The notes under the pieces: model-generated
Told to the model about the DNA's origin: nothing
Database searches by the model: none
The model's input: the letters and a program-made list of their open reading frames with translations, nothing else
In this document: positions 33,061 to 43,875 of the stretch, piece by piece
How the letters are laid out: the number at the start of each line of letters is the position of its first letter
How positions within the stretch are numbered: position 1 is the stretch's first letter
Source: Saccharothrix carnea
GTDB lineage: Bacteria; Actinomycetota; Actinomycetes; Mycobacteriales; Pseudonocardiaceae
Direction: 5' to 3'
Length of the DNA stretch: 64,000 bases
NCBI RefSeq assembly: GCF_003014735.1
Contig: NZ_PYAX01000005.1
Location: forward strand, 496,001 to 560,000
Program-made: the position numbers and the translations under genes

Positions 33061-35220
33061 GTGGCGCTCGCCCTCTACCGCAAGTACCGTCCGGCGACCT
33101 TCGGCGAGGTCGTCGGTCAGGAGCACGTCACCGAACCGCTGCGCACCGCCCTGGCGGCCGGCCGGATCAACCACGCGTACCTGTTCTCCGGGCCGCGCGG
33201 CTGCGGCAAGACGTCCAGCGCCCGCATCATGGCGCGCTCCCTGAACTGCGTGAACGGCCCGACGCCCGACCCGTGCGGCGAGTGCAACTCGTGCGTGGGC
33301 CTGGCGCCCAACGGGCCCGGCAGCGTGGACGTGGTCGAGCTCGACGCGGCCAGCCACGGTGGCGTGGACGACGCGCGCGACCTGCGGGACAAGGCGTTCT
33401 ACGCGCCGGCCGAGTCGCGGTACCGGGTGTTCATCATCGACGAGGCGCACATGGTCACCCCGCAGGGCTTCAACGCCCTGCTGAAGATCGTGGAGGAGCC
33501 GCCCGAGCACCTGATCTTCATCTTCGCCACCACCGAGCCGGACAAGGTGCTGCCCACCATCCGCTCGCGCACGCACCACTACCCGTTCCGGCTGATCCCG
33601 CCGAGGGACATGCGTGCCCTGCTGGAGCGCAACTGCGCCGCCGAGGGCGTGGCGGTCGAGCCTTCGGTGTTCCCGCTGGTGATCCGCGCGGGCGGTGGGT
33701 CGGCGCGGGACACGCAGTCGGTGATGGACCAGCTGCTGTCCGGCGCGGGTTCGGAGGGGGTGCGCTACGAGCGGGCGATCGCGCTGCTCGGCGTGACCGA
33801 CGTGGCGTTGATCGACGACGTGGTGGACGGGCTCGCGCGCGGCGACGGCTCGGCGGTGTTCGGCACGATCGACCGCCTGGTCGAGGCCGGGCACGACCCG
33901 CGCCGGTTCGCGTCCGACCTGCTCGACCGGCTGCGCGACCTGGTGCTGCTGCACGCCGTGCCGGACGCGGCGGAGCGCGGCCTGGTGTCCGCGCCGGACG
34001 ACGAGCTGGCCAAGATGACCGCGCAGCGGGACGCGACCCGGCCCGCGACCGTCACCCGGTGGGCCGAGATCCTGCACCAGGGCCTGACCGAGATGCGCGG
34101 GTCGACCGCTCCCCGACTGCTGCTCGAACTCGTGACGGCGCGGATGCTCCTGCCCTCGGTCGGCGATGTCGAGTCGGGCCTGCTGCAACGCGTCGAACAG
34201 CTGGAACGCCACGGCCCACCCGCCGGCGGCGCACCGGCAGGCGGTGGCGCGGCACCGGAGCCCCGGTTCCAGCGCCCCTCGCAACGAGGCCCTGACCCCG
34301 CACCCGCGGCACCGCAGGCCCAACCGCCCACCGCGCCGCAGGCCCAGCCGCCCGCCGCGCCGCAAGCTCAGCCTCCCGCCGCTGCGGCCACGCCGCCCGC
34401 CGGGCACCAAGGCCCACCCGCGGCCGGGCCGCAAGCGAGCGCCGCGCCGCCCGGACTGCCCGCTCCTCCGGTGCTGAAGTCGGCGGCGATGAGGTCCGCC
34501 GGCGCACCGGCCCGCCCCGAGCAGGCGCCCGCCGAGGAGACCCGTGCCGCCGCCCCGCCGTACGCCGGCGAGCCGGTCCCGCCACCCGTCGCACCGCCTC
34601 CCGCCGAGGCACCGGCCGCACCGGTGGCCGCGGCGGGCGGTGTCGACGCGGTGGAGGTGCGCCGCCGCTGGTCGGAGCTGCTGAGCGTGGTCCGCGGCAC
34701 GAGCCGGAGCACCGAGGCGATGCTCACCAACGCCGCGGTCGCCGACGTCGACGGCACCACGGTCACCCTCACCCACACCTCAGCCCCGCTGGCCCGCCGG
34801 CTCGCCGAGCCGCGCAACGCCGACGCCATCGCCGCCGCGTTCGCGCAGGTCCTCGGCGGCACGTGGCAGGTGCGGTGCGTGCCCGCCGACGCGGTGAGCG
34901 CCGCACCGCCCCGCTCGGCGCCGCAGAAGCCCGCCCGGCCCGCGCCGACCAGGCCGAGCCAGGCGCAGCAGCCGGGCCAGGCGCGCCAGCCGGAGCCGTC
35001 GCGGCCCGCGCCGTCCGGCCGTCCGCCCGTCGACGACGTGCCGCCGCCGCCCGAGCCGCCGGAGCCCGATGAGCCCCTCCCGCCGGAACCGGTGGACGAG
35101 GAGGAGATGCTGGCCGAGGCGGCCCTTCCCGGCGACGCGGACGACCAGCGGCTCGACCCGGAGGCCGTGGTGCTCAAGCTCCTCGCCGACGAGCTTGGCG
35201 CTCGGCCGTTGAAGGGCTGA
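33061..35220 (+). CDS. dnaX: DNA polymerase III subunits gamma/tau
   Basis: A 719-residue clamp-loader ATPase. It has Walker [10 protein letters not shown] (about 44-52), four zinc cysteines in [18 protein letters not shown] (about 61-78), Walker B IIDEAHM (about 126-132) and sensor FATTEPDK. Then a long Pro/Ala/Gln linker (about 385-520) with tandem APQAQPPA units, a tau-specific domain (about 525-620) and a second Pro-rich acidic tail. GTG 33061 gives [11 protein letters not shown], the family start; the longer frame runs through ffs. No slippery A-run for a gamma frameshift was seen. Heads the dnaX-ybaB-recR cluster. Confidence 0.93.
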   Translation: MALALYRKYRPATFGEVVGQEHVTEPLRTALAAGRINHAYLFSGPRGCGKTSSARIMARSLNCVNGPTPDPCGECNSCVGLAPNGPGSVDVVELDAASHGGVDDARDLRDKAFYAPAESRYRVFIIDEAHMVTPQGFNALLKIVEEPPEHLIFIFATTEPDKVLPTIRSRTHHYPFRLIPPRDMRALLERNCAAEGVAVEPSVFPLVIRAGGGSARDTQSVMDQLLSGAGSEGVRYERAIALLGVTDVALIDDVVDGLARGDGSAVFGTIDRLVEAGHDPRRFASDLLDRLRDLVLLHAVPDAAERGLVSAPDDELAKMTAQRDATRPATVTRWAEILHQGLTEMRGSTAPRLLLELVTARMLLPSVGDVESGLLQRVEQLERHGPPAGGAPAGGGAAPEPRFQRPSQRGPDPAPAAPQAQPPTAPQAQPPAAPQAQPPAAAATPPAGHQGPPAAGPQASAAPPGLPAPPVLKSAAMRSAGAPARPEQAPAEETRAAAPPYAGEPVPPPVAPPPAEAPAAPVAAAGGVDAVEVRRRWSELLSVVRGTSRSTEAMLTNAAVADVDGTTVTLTHTSAPLARRLAEPRNADAIAAAFAQVLGGTWQVRCVPADAVSAAPPRSAPQKPARPAPTRPSQAQQPGQARQPEPSRPAPSGRPPVDDVPPPPEPPEPDEPLPPEPVDEEEMLAEAALPGDADDQRLDPEAVVLKLLADELGARPLKG

Positions 35221-35273
35221 TCGACGCGACTACGCTGGCGAACGGCGGCAGACCCCGAAGAGAGGAACCCGCG

Positions 35274-35621
35274 GTGCAACCCGGTGGGCCCAACATGCAG
35301 CAAATCCTCCAGCAGGCGCAGAAGATGCAGCAGCAGCTCGCCGAAGCCCAGCAGGAGCTGGCCGAGGCCGAGGTGACCGGCACCTCCGGCGGCGGCCTGG
35401 TCACCGCCGTCGTGTCCGGTGGCGGCGAGCTCAAGAGCCTGACCATCGACCCGAAGGCGGTCGACCCGGACGACGTCGAGACGCTGTCCGACCTGGTCGT
35501 CGCGGCCGTGCGCGACGCCAACCGCGCCGCGCAGGAGCTGGCGGCCCAGAAGATGGGCCCGCTCGCCAGCGGCATGGGCGGGATGGACGACCTGGGCGGT
35601 CTCGGGAAGCTGTTCGGCTGA
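35274..35621 (+). CDS. ybaB: YbaB/EbfC nucleoid-associated protein
   Basis: A 115-residue DNA-binding protein of the YbaB family. It has a Gln-rich N-terminal coiled helix ([20 protein letters not shown]), then a beta core ([20 protein letters not shown]) and a Gly/Met-rich tail. It forms dimers that coat DNA and is nearly always placed between dnaX and recR, as here. GTG start; its stop overlaps the recR ATG (TGATG). Confidence 0.92.
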   Translation: MQPGGPNMQQILQQAQKMQQQLAEAQQELAEAEVTGTSGGGLVTAVVSGGGELKSLTIDPKAVDPDDVETLSDLVVAAVRDANRAAQELAAQKMGPLASGMGGMDDLGGLGKLFG

Positions 35622-36214
35622 TGTACGAGGGGCCCGTCCAGGACTTGATCGACGAGCTCGGCAGGCTGCCGGGCGTCGGTCCGAAGAGCGCGCAGCGCAT
35701 CGCCTTCCACCTGCTCGCCGCGGACCCGGCCGACATCGGCCGGCTCCAGGACGCGTTGCAGAAGGTCAAGGACGGCGTGGTGTTCTGCGACGTGTGCGGC
35801 AACGTCTCGGCCGAGGCGACCTGCCGCATCTGTCGCGACCCGCGCCGCGACCTGACCCTGATCTGCGTGGTGGAGGAGCCGAAGGACGTGCTCGCGGTGG
35901 AGCGGACCCGCGAGTTCAAGGGCCGCTACCACGTCCTGGGCGGCGCGCTCGACCCGTTGTCGGGTGTCGGGCCGGACCAGCTGCGGATCAGGCAGCTGCT
36001 CACCCGGATCGGCACGGAGGTGTCGGAGATCATCATCGCCACCGACCCGAACACCGAGGGCGAGGCGACGGCGACGTACCTGGTGCGGATGCTGCGGGAC
36101 TTCCCGGGCCTCACCGTCACCAGGCTCGCGTCGGGCCTGCCGATGGGCGGCGACCTGGAGTTCGCCGACGAACTCACCCTCGGCCGGGCGCTGTCCGGCC
36201 GGCGCAGCATGTGA
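35621..36214 (+). CDS. recR: Recombination protein RecR
   Basis: A 197-residue repair protein that with RecO loads RecA at gaps. A helix-hairpin-helix ([17 protein letters not shown], about 14-30), a four-Cys zinc finger ([16 protein letters not shown], about 54-69) and a Toprim domain (about 78-170; [27 protein letters not shown]) are present. Full length. It is coupled to ybaB and to the downstream kinase gene by start/stop overlaps. Confidence 0.95.
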   Translation: MYEGPVQDLIDELGRLPGVGPKSAQRIAFHLLAADPADIGRLQDALQKVKDGVVFCDVCGNVSAEATCRICRDPRRDLTLICVVEEPKDVLAVERTREFKGRYHVLGGALDPLSGVGPDQLRIRQLLTRIGTEVSEIIIATDPNTEGEATATYLVRMLRDFPGLTVTRLASGLPMGGDLEFADELTLGRALSGRRSM

Positions 36215-36699
36215 GGCTCGTCGCCGTCGACGGGCCGTCCGGCTCGGGCAAGTCGACGTTCGCGGCACGCCTCGCCGCCGAGCTGGGCGGCGTGCCCGTG
36301 GTGCCGACCGACCACTTCGCCACCTGGGACGACCCGGTGTCGTGGTGGCCGCGCCTGGTCGCCGACGTGCTCGACCCGCTGTGGCACGGCCGCGAGGCCC
36401 GCTACCGGAGGCTGGACTGGACCGGTGGGACGCCGAAGCCGGGCGAGCAGGTCACCGTGCCGGTGTCGGACGTGCTGGTCGTCGAGGGTGTCTCGGCGGC
36501 CCGCCGGTCGATCGCCGCACGCCTGGACGAGGCGATCTGGGTGGAGCTGCCCGACCCGGCTGAACGCCTGCGCCGCGCCGTCGCGCGGGACGGCGAAGCG
36601 AGCCGTGAGCACCTGCGGCGCTGGCAGGCGTTCGAACGCGGCTGGTTCGTCGTGGACGGCACGAAGGCCCGCGCCGACCGGGTCGTGCTGGTCGACTGA
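36211..36699 (+). CDS. Uridine kinase-like P-loop ATPase
   Basis: A 162-residue kinase-fold protein with Walker [13 protein letters not shown] (about 6-17), a substrate-loop DHFATWDD and [15 protein letters not shown] in the Walker B position. It resembles uridine kinase-like small P-loop proteins of actinobacteria; substrate unproved. It overlaps recR by four bases (GTGA), so it is translated with the dnaX-ybaB-recR operon. The end faces the SARP gene across 10 bp. Confidence 0.8.
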   Translation: MRLVAVDGPSGSGKSTFAARLAAELGGVPVVPTDHFATWDDPVSWWPRLVADVLDPLWHGREARYRRLDWTGGTPKPGEQVTVPVSDVLVVEGVSAARRSIAARLDEAIWVELPDPAERLRRAVARDGEASREHLRRWQAFERGWFVVDGTKARADRVVLVD

Positions 36700-36709
36700 G
36701 TACGCCCGA

Positions 36710-39700
36710 TCAGGGCCCGACCCCGTCGAGCGACGCCCGCACGTCGTCCGCTTCCGGCGCTTCGACGGCGGTGAACCACTCCAGCGCCCTCAGCCAGTGC
36801 TCCCGCGCGCCCGCGAGGTCGCCGGTGGCGGCCAGCACGTCCCCGGCCAGGTGCGCGGCCCGCGCGTGCACGCACCGCTGCCCCGTGGTCGCGCTCATCT
36901 CCAGGCACCGCAGCGCCAGGTCGAGCGCCTGGGCCGGGTCGCCCTGGTCGAGCCTGATCCGCCCGAGCACGGCCAGCACGTCCACCTCGGCGATCCGCAG
37001 CCGGTAGCGGACGGCGCTGTCCAGGGCCTGGGTCGCCGAGTAGCGCGCCTCGTCCAGCCTGCCCGCCGCGCGGTGGGTCAGCGCCAGGCTCCGCCGCGCC
37101 GCGCAGATGCCCAGCGGGTAGCCGGTCTCCTCGGCGATCCGCAACGCCTCCGTGGTGCGCTCGACCGCCTCCTCCAGCCTGCCCAGCCCGCACAACGCCT
37201 CACCCAGGGCGTTCTTCGCGTCGCACAGCCCCTTCAGGTTGCCCAGCTCCTCCGCGATGCCCACCGCCCGCCCTGCCTCGCGCGCGGCGTCGGCCCAGCG
37301 GCCGCGCATCACGTGCGCCAGCGCCAGGCCCTCGTGCGAGAAGTGCGCGACCCGGCGGGCGCCGGCGCGTTCGTACAGCTCACCGCACCTCTCGTAGAGC
37401 TCGGCGGCCCGCTGCGGCCGGCCCAGGAACAGGTGTACCTCGGCCAGCGCCCGGTGGCTGTCGGCCTGGGTCATCCAGGCGCCGAGCCGGTTGCCGACGT
37501 CCAGCGCGCCCTCGAACGACGACACGGCCCGGTCGAGCTGCCCGAGCTGCATGTAGACGCCGCCGAGGTTGAGCTGGGCGATGCCCTCCTGCTGCAACGC
37601 CCCGATGGCCCGCGTGATCACGAGCGCGCGCTCCAGGTGTTCCGCGGCCTGCTCCAGGTCGCCGATGTCGATGCAGACCGCGCCGAGGTTCGCCAGCACG
37701 GCGGCCTCCACGGCGGGGGCGGCGCCGGTGCGCTGCTGGATCGGGATCGCCCGCCGGAAGTAGTCGACGGCCACCCGGTGCTGCCCGATCGCCCAGTACA
37801 GCGTGCCCAGCGACGACAGCATCGCCACCTCGCCGGCCGCGTCCTGGGAGGCCTGCGCGACCGACAGACCGGCCTTCGCGGTCGCCAGCCACTCCACCGG
37901 CAACCCGATCGTGTAGAAGTACCGCCGCAACGCGTCGGCCAGTTGCCACACGTCCCGGTCGGGCTGGCGGTCGGCGGCGTGCACGACGAGCCCGACCAGG
38001 TTGCTCCGCTCGGCGTCCAACCAGGCCAGGGCCTCGGCCGAGGTGGAGAACAGGCGCGGCGTCACGCCCGCCACCACGTCGTTGCGCGGCAGCCGCAGCA
38101 GGGTGCTCTTGAACGCGTCGGTGGCGTTGTCCACCGACCGGATCGACCAGTCCAGCAGCCGCCGCGACGCCTGCGCGCTCTCCGCCGCGTCGTCCTCGAT
38201 CTCGCGCCGTTCGGTCGCGTAGTCGCGCAGCAGGTCGTGGAACTGGTAGCGGCCCGGCGCGTGGTTGTCCACCAGGTTCGCCGTGGCCAGCCGGTCCAGC
38301 CGCCGCCGCGCGTCCTGCGTGGTCAGCCCGCCCAACGCCGCCGCCACGTCGGGCGTGATGTCGCCCGGGGCCAGCGACAGCAGCCGGAACAGCGACGCCA
38401 GCTCCGGCTTGAGCGCCGTGTACGACAGGTCGAACGCCGCGTGCACGGCCGCCCGCTCGTCACCCTCCACGGCCAGCGCCGCCAGCCGGTTGCCCGCGCG
38501 CAGCTCCTCCACGTACGAGGCGATGGTGATCTCCGGCCGGGACAGCAGGTTCGCCGCCGCGATCCGCAGCGCCAGCGGCAGGTGCGCGCACAGCTCGGCC
38601 AGCTCGTCGGCCGCGTCGGACTGCGACGCCACCACGTCCTCGCCGAGCATCCCGGCCAGCAGCGCCCGCGTCTCGGCCCGGTCGAGCACGTCGAGGCGCA
38701 CGTTCGACGCGGCGTGGCTGACCGCCAGCCCGCGCAGGGTGTCCCGGCTGGTCACCAGCACCGCGCACCCCGGCGAGCCGGGCAGCAGCGGCCGGATCTG
38801 CTCGGCGTTGGCCGCGTTGTCCAGCACCAGCAGCACCTGCTGGTCGGTCAGCCGCGACCGGAACATCGCCTCCTGCTCGTCCTGGTCCAGCGGCACCGAC
38901 TCGGGCGGCACGCCCTGCGCCCGCAGGAACCGCGGCAGCACGTCCACCGCGCTCAACGGTGGCCCCTGGGCGTAACCGCGCAGGTTCACGTACAGCTGCC
39001 CGTCCGGGAAGAAGTGCCGCATCTTGTGCGCCGCGTGCACGGCCAGCGCCGTCTTGCCCACGCCGGGCGGTCCGGCCAGCGTCACCACCGGCACGCCCTG
39101 CGCGGTCCGCAGCAACGCCTCGATCAGCTGAACGGCCTGCTCACGGCCCACGAAGTCGCCGATGTCGGCGGGCAGCTGCGAGGGCACCACCCGGTCACGC
39201 CGCGCCGCGGTCGCGTGCTGCCCCGGGTCGAGCGACGGCGACCCGCCGAGCACCTGCTGGTGCACGCGCCGCAGCTCGTCGCCCGGGTCGATGCCCAGCT
39301 GCTCGGCCAGCAGCCCGCTGACCCGCCGGTAGGCGCCCAGCGCGTCGGCCTGCCGCCCGGACCGGTACAGCGCGATCATCAGCTGCGCCCACAGCCGTTC
39401 CCGCAGCGGGTGCTCGCTGGTCAGCCGGGACAGCTCGGGGATCAGCTCGGCGTGCCGGCCCAGCTCCAGGTCCACCTCGACCCGGCGCTCCTCCACGTGC
39501 AACCGACGTTCACCCAGGCGGGGCACCTCGTCGCGGTGCAGCACCTCGGACGGTACGTCCACCATCGCCGGGCCGCGCCACAGCGCCAGCGCGGCGGTGA
39601 AGATCGCCGACGCCGACTCCAGCCTGCCCGCGGCCCGTTCCCGCTCGCCCTCCTCGACCAGCTGCTCGAACCGCCTCACGTCGATCGTGCGCTCGTCGAC

Positions 39701-39979
39701 GTCGATCAGGTAGCCGTCCGGCACGGTCCGGATCGGCACCGCCGGGCCGAGCACCTGCCGCAGCCGCATCACGTAGGTCTGCAGCGTGCCGCGGGCCCGC
39801 GCGGGAGGCTCGGCACCCCAGATGTGCTCCGCCAGCTCGTCCACCGAGACACCGGCTCCGGCGCGCAGGAGCAGCGACACCAGCAGCGACCGCTGCCGTC
39901 CCGCCCGCACCACGACCTGCTCGCCGTCGACCAGCACCTGCAACGGGCCGAGGACGCGGAACTCGACCACAGGGCTCAC
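36710..39979 (-). CDS. AfsR/SARP-family regulator with NB-ARC ATPase and TPR domains
   Basis: A 1089-residue activator. It has a winged-helix DNA-binding domain (about 1-95: VEFRVLGPLQVLVDG, TLQTYVMRLRQVLG), a bacterial transcriptional activation domain (about 100-245), an NB-ARC/STAND ATPase (about 270-560; Walker A GPPGVGKTAL near 303-312, VLLVLDNA, VLVTSRD) and a TPR solenoid to the end (about 680-1080). This is the AfsR layout; such proteins activate secondary metabolism or development. GTG 39979 is chosen because GGGAGG sits seven bases upstream; a start at 40063 lacks support. Divergent from an oligopeptide importer operon, which it may regulate; no biosynthetic cluster is in the window. 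Confidence 0.88.
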   Translation of the reverse strand: MSPVVEFRVLGPLQVLVDGEQVVVRAGRQRSLLVSLLLRAGAGVSVDELAEHIWGAEPPARARGTLQTYVMRLRQVLGPAVPIRTVPDGYLIDVDERTIDVRRFEQLVEEGERERAAGRLESASAIFTAALALWRGPAMVDVPSEVLHRDEVPRLGERRLHVEERRVEVDLELGRHAELIPELSRLTSEHPLRERLWAQLMIALYRSGRQADALGAYRRVSGLLAEQLGIDPGDELRRVHQQVLGGSPSLDPGQHATAARRDRVVPSQLPADIGDFVGREQAVQLIEALLRTAQGVPVVTLAGPPGVGKTALAVHAAHKMRHFFPDGQLYVNLRGYAQGPPLSAVDVLPRFLRAQGVPPESVPLDQDEQEAMFRSRLTDQQVLLVLDNAANAEQIRPLLPGSPGCAVLVTSRDTLRGLAVSHAASNVRLDVLDRAETRALLAGMLGEDVVASQSDAADELAELCAHLPLALRIAAANLLSRPEITIASYVEELRAGNRLAALAVEGDERAAVHAAFDLSYTALKPELASLFRLLSLAPGDITPDVAAALGGLTTQDARRRLDRLATANLVDNHAPGRYQFHDLLRDYATERREIEDDAAESAQASRRLLDWSIRSVDNATDAFKSTLLRLPRNDVVAGVTPRLFSTSAEALAWLDAERSNLVGLVVHAADRQPDRDVWQLADALRRYFYTIGLPVEWLATAKAGLSVAQASQDAAGEVAMLSSLGTLYWAIGQHRVAVDYFRRAIPIQQRTGAAPAVEAAVLANLGAVCIDIGDLEQAAEHLERALVITRAIGALQQEGIAQLNLGGVYMQLGQLDRAVSSFEGALDVGNRLGAWMTQADSHRALAEVHLFLGRPQRAAELYERCGELYERAGARRVAHFSHEGLALAHVMRGRWADAAREAGRAVGIAEELGNLKGLCDAKNALGEALCGLGRLEEAVERTTEALRIAEETGYPLGICAARRSLALTHRAAGRLDEARYSATQALDSAVRYRLRIAEVDVLAVLGRIRLDQGDPAQALDLALRCLEMSATTGQRCVHARAAHLAGDVLAATGDLAGAREHWLRALEWFTAVEAPEADDVRASLDGVGP

Positions 39980-40208
39980 CGGCGACCTCCCTCCGCACGT
40001 GTGCAGGTTTCTGTTGTCCGTTGTACAGCGTAGGAGGGCGTTTGCCCGATCGGTCGTGGTCACGTTGGGTCAGCGAAGGTGCGCCGGACGTATGAGAATG
40101 CTGATTCACGTGGCCGGATCGTGACCTGTGTTACCTCGGAAGGGATGTGGTGACCGGTTAGGGTCCCTGACCACACCGTGAGATCCCGGATTTCCCTAGG
40201 GGTGTTTG

Positions 40209-41891
40209 ATGGCTCATTCCCGAACGGCTCGGCGCCGTTGGACGGCCGCGATCGGCCTGACCGGCGTCGCCGCGCTCGCACTGTCCGCCTGCGCCGAATC
40301 CGGCCGCACGGACGACCCGGGGGCCGGCCAGGTCGGTGGCACGCTCACCTTCGGTGCGGCTGGTGCTCCCAAGCTGTTCGACCCGTTCTACGCCACTGAC
40401 GGCGAGACGTTCCGCGTCTCCCGCCAGATGTACGAGGGTCTGGTCGGCTTCAAGCCCGGAACGGCCGAGGTGGAGCCCGCCCTGGCGACGAAGTGGGACT
40501 CGTCGGAAGACGGCAAGACGTGGACGTTCACACTGAAAGAAAATGTGAAATTCCACGACGACTCGGACTTCAACGCCGAAGCGGTGTGCTTCAACTTCGA
40601 CCGCTGGTACAACCAGAAGGGCGCCGGTCAGTCCGACGCCGTTTCGCAGTACTGGCTGGACAACTTCGGCGGCTTCGCGGACACCCCCGACAAGCCGTCG
40701 CTCTACAAGTCCTGCACCGCCAAGGACGCCAAGACCGCCGTCATCGAGCTGAACGAGGCCACCTCGCAGTTCCCGTCGGTGCTGGGCTTCACGTCGTTCT
40801 CCATCTCGAGCCCGACGGCGCTCAAGCAGTACGACGCGGACAACGTGGTCGCGGCCGGTGACAGCTTCACCTACCCGGCCTACGCCAACGAGCACCCGAC
40901 CGGCACCGGGCCGTTCAAGTTCTCGAAGTTCGACAAGGCGAACAACGTCGTCGAGCTCGTGCGCAACGACAACTACCACGGCACCAAGGCGAAGCTCGAC
41001 AAGATCGTCTTCCGGATCATCCCGGACGAGACCGCCCGCAAGCAGGCGCTCGAGGCCGGCGACATCGACGGGTACGACCTGCCGAACGCGGCCGACTGGC
41101 CGGGCCTGAAGGAGAAGGGCTTCAACGTCGCGGTCCGCCCGGCGTTCAACGTCCTCTACCTGGGCATCAACCAGAAGAACAACCCGAAGCTGCAGGACCT
41201 CAAGGTCCGCCAGGCCCTGATGTACGCGATCAACCGCGACCAGCTGGTGAAGTCGCAGCTGCCCGAGGGCGCGTCGGTGGCCACGCAGTTCATGCCGAGC
41301 ACGGTCGACGGCTACAACAAGGACCTGAAGGCGGTCGGCTACGACCCGGAGAAGGCCAAGGCGCTGCTGGCTGAGGCAGGCGCGTCGGACCTGACGCTGA
41401 AGTTCTTCTGGCCGACCGAGGTCACCCGGCCGTACATGCCGAGCCCGAAGGACATCCAGGCCGCCATCGCCGGCGACCTGGAGAAGGCGGGCATCAAGCT
41501 GGAGGTCTCCTCCAAGCCGTGGAACGGCGGTTACCTGACCGACGTCGACCAGGGCATCCCGGACCTGTTCATGCTGGGCTGGACCGGCGACAACGGCACC
41601 GCGCACAACTGGATCGGCACCTTCTTCGGCCGCACCGACAACCGGTTCAACACCGGCGCGTCGCCGTGGGGCGCGGAGCTGGCCGCCGAGCTGGCCGCGG
41701 CGAGCTCCGAGCCGGACGAGACCAAGCGCAGCGACATGTACGTCGAGCTGAACAAGAAGATCATGGAGCAGTACTTGCCCGCCATCCCGGTGTCGCACTC
41801 GCCGCCGGCGCTGGTGCTCAAGTCGGACGTCAAGGGCGTCGTGCCCAGCCCGCTGACCGACGAGAGGTTCGGCCAGGCCAGCAAGGGCTGA
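40209..41891 (+). CDS. Oligopeptide ABC transporter substrate-binding lipoprotein (family 5)
   Basis: A 560-residue lipoprotein. The signal peptide ends with lipobox LSAC (Cys28). Family-5 signatures include GGTLTFGAAGAPKLFDPF, YEGLVGFKPG, ATKWDSSEDGKTWTFTLKEN, PTGTGPFKFSKF and VRQALMYAINRDQLV. Members bind peptides, nickel or sugars; peptide is the likeliest. It begins the five-gene importer running to 46019. ATG 40209 follows TAGGGGTG. Confidence 0.88.
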   Translation: MAHSRTARRRWTAAIGLTGVAALALSACAESGRTDDPGAGQVGGTLTFGAAGAPKLFDPFYATDGETFRVSRQMYEGLVGFKPGTAEVEPALATKWDSSEDGKTWTFTLKENVKFHDDSDFNAEAVCFNFDRWYNQKGAGQSDAVSQYWLDNFGGFADTPDKPSLYKSCTAKDAKTAVIELNEATSQFPSVLGFTSFSISSPTALKQYDADNVVAAGDSFTYPAYANEHPTGTGPFKFSKFDKANNVVELVRNDNYHGTKAKLDKIVFRIIPDETARKQALEAGDIDGYDLPNAADWPGLKEKGFNVAVRPAFNVLYLGINQKNNPKLQDLKVRQALMYAINRDQLVKSQLPEGASVATQFMPSTVDGYNKDLKAVGYDPEKAKALLAEAGASDLTLKFFWPTEVTRPYMPSPKDIQAAIAGDLEKAGIKLEVSSKPWNGGYLTDVDQGIPDLFMLGWTGDNGTAHNWIGTFFGRTDNRFNTGASPWGAELAAELAAASSEPDETKRSDMYVELNKKIMEQYLPAIPVSHSPPALVLKSDVKGVVPSPLTDERFGQASKG

Positions 41892-41928
41892 GTCGCACAC
41901 CTCCGGATAGAGATCACGGGGTAGCTCA

Positions 41929-42933
41929 ATGCTCCGCTACACGATCCGACGGCTCATCCAGCTCGTCGGCGTGGTGCTGGTGCTGTCCCTGCTGCTCTTC
42001 GCGTGGTTGCGCGCTCTCCCGGGAGGGCCGGTCTCGGCCCTCCTGGGGGAGCGCTCCACGCCCGAGTCGCGGGAAGCCCTCACCAAACAGCTCGGCTTGG
42101 ACCAGCCGATCTTCGTCCAGTACGTCAAGTTCCTCGGGCGCGCCCTGTCGGGCGACTTCGGCGTGTCGACGGGCGTGCAGCCCGGTGACTCGGCCCTCGA
42201 CATCTTCCTCCAGCGCTTCCCCGCGACGATCGAGCTGAGCGCGCTCGCGATCCTCATCGCGGTCGCCGTCGGCATCCCGCTGGGGTACATGGCGGCGAAG
42301 CGCCGCGGCGGCTGGTTCGACAACATCAGCGTCGGCGGCTCGTTGCTCGGCGTCGCCGTGCCGGTGTTCTTCCTGGCCTACGTGCTCAAGGACGTGCTGT
42401 CGTCCGCCTTGGGCCTGCCCACCGAGGGCCGCCAGGACGCGATCAACGCGACCCGGGTCACCGGGTTCTTCGTCCTCGACGGCGTGCTCACCCAGGAGTG
42501 GGACGCGGCGCTGAACGCGCTGGAGCACCTGATCCTGCCCGCGGTCGCGCTGGCCACCATCCCGTTCGCGGTGGTGTTCCGGATCACCCGGGCCGCCGTG
42601 CTCGACGTGCTCGACGAGGACTTCGTGCGCACCGCCGAGTCCAAGGGCCTCACCGCGCCGACCATCCGGCGCAGGCACGTGCTGCGCAACGCGATGCTGC
42701 CGGTGGTGACCACCATCGGCCTGCAGACCGGCGCGCTGCTGGCGGGCGCGGTGCTGACCGAGAAGGTGTTCTCGTTCGCCGGGGTCGGCCAGGCGCTGGC
42801 CATCGGGTTCGAGAGACGCGACTACCCGGTGCTGCTGCTGCTGATCATCATGGCCACGATCGTGTACGTGGTGGTCAACCTGCTGGTGGACCTCTCGTAC
42901 GCGCTCATCGACCCGCGGATCAGGACGAGGTAG
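41929..42933 (+). CDS. Oligopeptide ABC transporter permease (DppB type)
   Basis: A 334-residue permease with six spans. The first (about 9-28) precedes the periplasmic loop with PGGPVSALLGERSTPE. The ATPase-docking EAA loop is RTAESKGLTAPTIRRRHVLRNA (about 232-253). The N-terminal RYTIRRLIQLVGVVLVLSLL is typical of DppB/OppB. 37 bp after the binding-protein gene and six before the partner permease. Confidence 0.92.
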   Translation: MLRYTIRRLIQLVGVVLVLSLLLFAWLRALPGGPVSALLGERSTPESREALTKQLGLDQPIFVQYVKFLGRALSGDFGVSTGVQPGDSALDIFLQRFPATIELSALAILIAVAVGIPLGYMAAKRRGGWFDNISVGGSLLGVAVPVFFLAYVLKDVLSSALGLPTEGRQDAINATRVTGFFVLDGVLTQEWDAALNALEHLILPAVALATIPFAVVFRITRAAVLDVLDEDFVRTAESKGLTAPTIRRRHVLRNAMLPVVTTIGLQTGALLAGAVLTEKVFSFAGVGQALAIGFERRDYPVLLLLIIMATIVYVVVNLLVDLSYALIDPRIRTR

Positions 42934-42939
42934 GCCGCG

Positions 42940-43872
42940 ATGGTCACTCCGACGCGCAAGAAGGACCGGATCGACTCGCTCGCCGGGAGCAGCGCCGACG
43001 CCGGTGTCAGCCTCGCCGCGAGCGCGTGGCGCACGTTGCGCCGCAGCCCGGTGTTCCTCACCGGTGCCACCATCATCAGCCTGTTCGTGCTGGTGTCGCT
43101 GCTGTCGCCGTGGCTGGCGCCGCACGACCCGTCCGACCCGATGCTGATCGACCAGGTCGTCAAGGCCCGCAACCAGATCCCGCCGGTCCAGGACGGCCAC
43201 CCGCTCGGCGGCGACCTGCAGGGCCGCGACTTCTTCTCCCGCCTGCTCATCGGCTCGCAGCAGACGCTGATCGTGGGCGTGCTGGCCACCCTGATCGGGT
43301 TGGCGGGCGGGCTGACGCTCGGCACGCTGGCGGGTGCGTTCGGCGGCTGGGTCGACTCGGTCGTCATGCGCCTGGTCGACGTCATGCTGTCGCTGCCCAG
43401 CCTGCTGCTGGCGTTCAGCATCAGCGCGATGTTCGCCCGGCCCAACCAGTACACCGTGATCGTCGCGGTGGCGGTGGTGCAGATCCCGGTGTTCGCGCGG
43501 CTGCTGCGCGGCTCGATGCTCGCCCAGCGGCACAGCGACCACGTGCTGGCCGCGACCGCGCTGGGCGTGAAACCGGGCGCCATCGTGTTCCGGCACATGC
43601 TGCCCAACTCGCTCGGACCGGTGATCGTGCAGTCCACGCTGGTGCTGGCCACGGCCATCATCGACGCGGCGGCGCTGTCGTTCCTCGGCCTGGGCAACCC
43701 CGACGACCGGATCCCGGAGTGGGGGCAGATGCTCGGCGACGTGCAGAACGTGTTCGACACGCACCCGCAGCTGGCGTTCTGGCCGGCGGGCTGCATCATC
43801 GTCGTCGCGCTCGGCTTCACCCTGATGGGTGAGACGCTGCGCGAAGCCCTCGACCCCAAGAGCAGGCGGTGA
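42940..43872 (+). CDS. Oligopeptide ABC transporter permease (DppC type)
   Basis: A 310-residue permease with a ~30-residue cytoplasmic lead and six spans. It contains DPMLIDQVVKARNQIPPVQD and HPLGGDLQGRDFFSRLLIGS, the DppC 'HPLGTDxxGRD' signature. The EAA loop is LAATALGVKPGAIVFRHMLPN (about 205-225). It pairs with the DppB-type permease as the membrane channel. Confidence 0.92.
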   Translation: MVTPTRKKDRIDSLAGSSADAGVSLAASAWRTLRRSPVFLTGATIISLFVLVSLLSPWLAPHDPSDPMLIDQVVKARNQIPPVQDGHPLGGDLQGRDFFSRLLIGSQQTLIVGVLATLIGLAGGLTLGTLAGAFGGWVDSVVMRLVDVMLSLPSLLLAFSISAMFARPNQYTVIVAVAVVQIPVFARLLRGSMLAQRHSDHVLAATALGVKPGAIVFRHMLPNSLGPVIVQSTLVLATAIIDAAALSFLGLGNPDDRIPEWGQMLGDVQNVFDTHPQLAFWPAGCIIVVALGFTLMGETLREALDPKSRR

Positions 43873-43875
43873 GTC

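Noticed and set aside
33061..35220. Programmed frameshift producing a gamma subunit in dnaX
   Set aside because: No A-rich slippery sequence seen; the GC-rich linker gives no candidate.
36425..40033. A 1202-codon plus-strand open frame
   Set aside because: It is antisense to the AfsR-type regulator and rich in Arg/His/Gln/Pro, the expected shadow of a high-GC gene.
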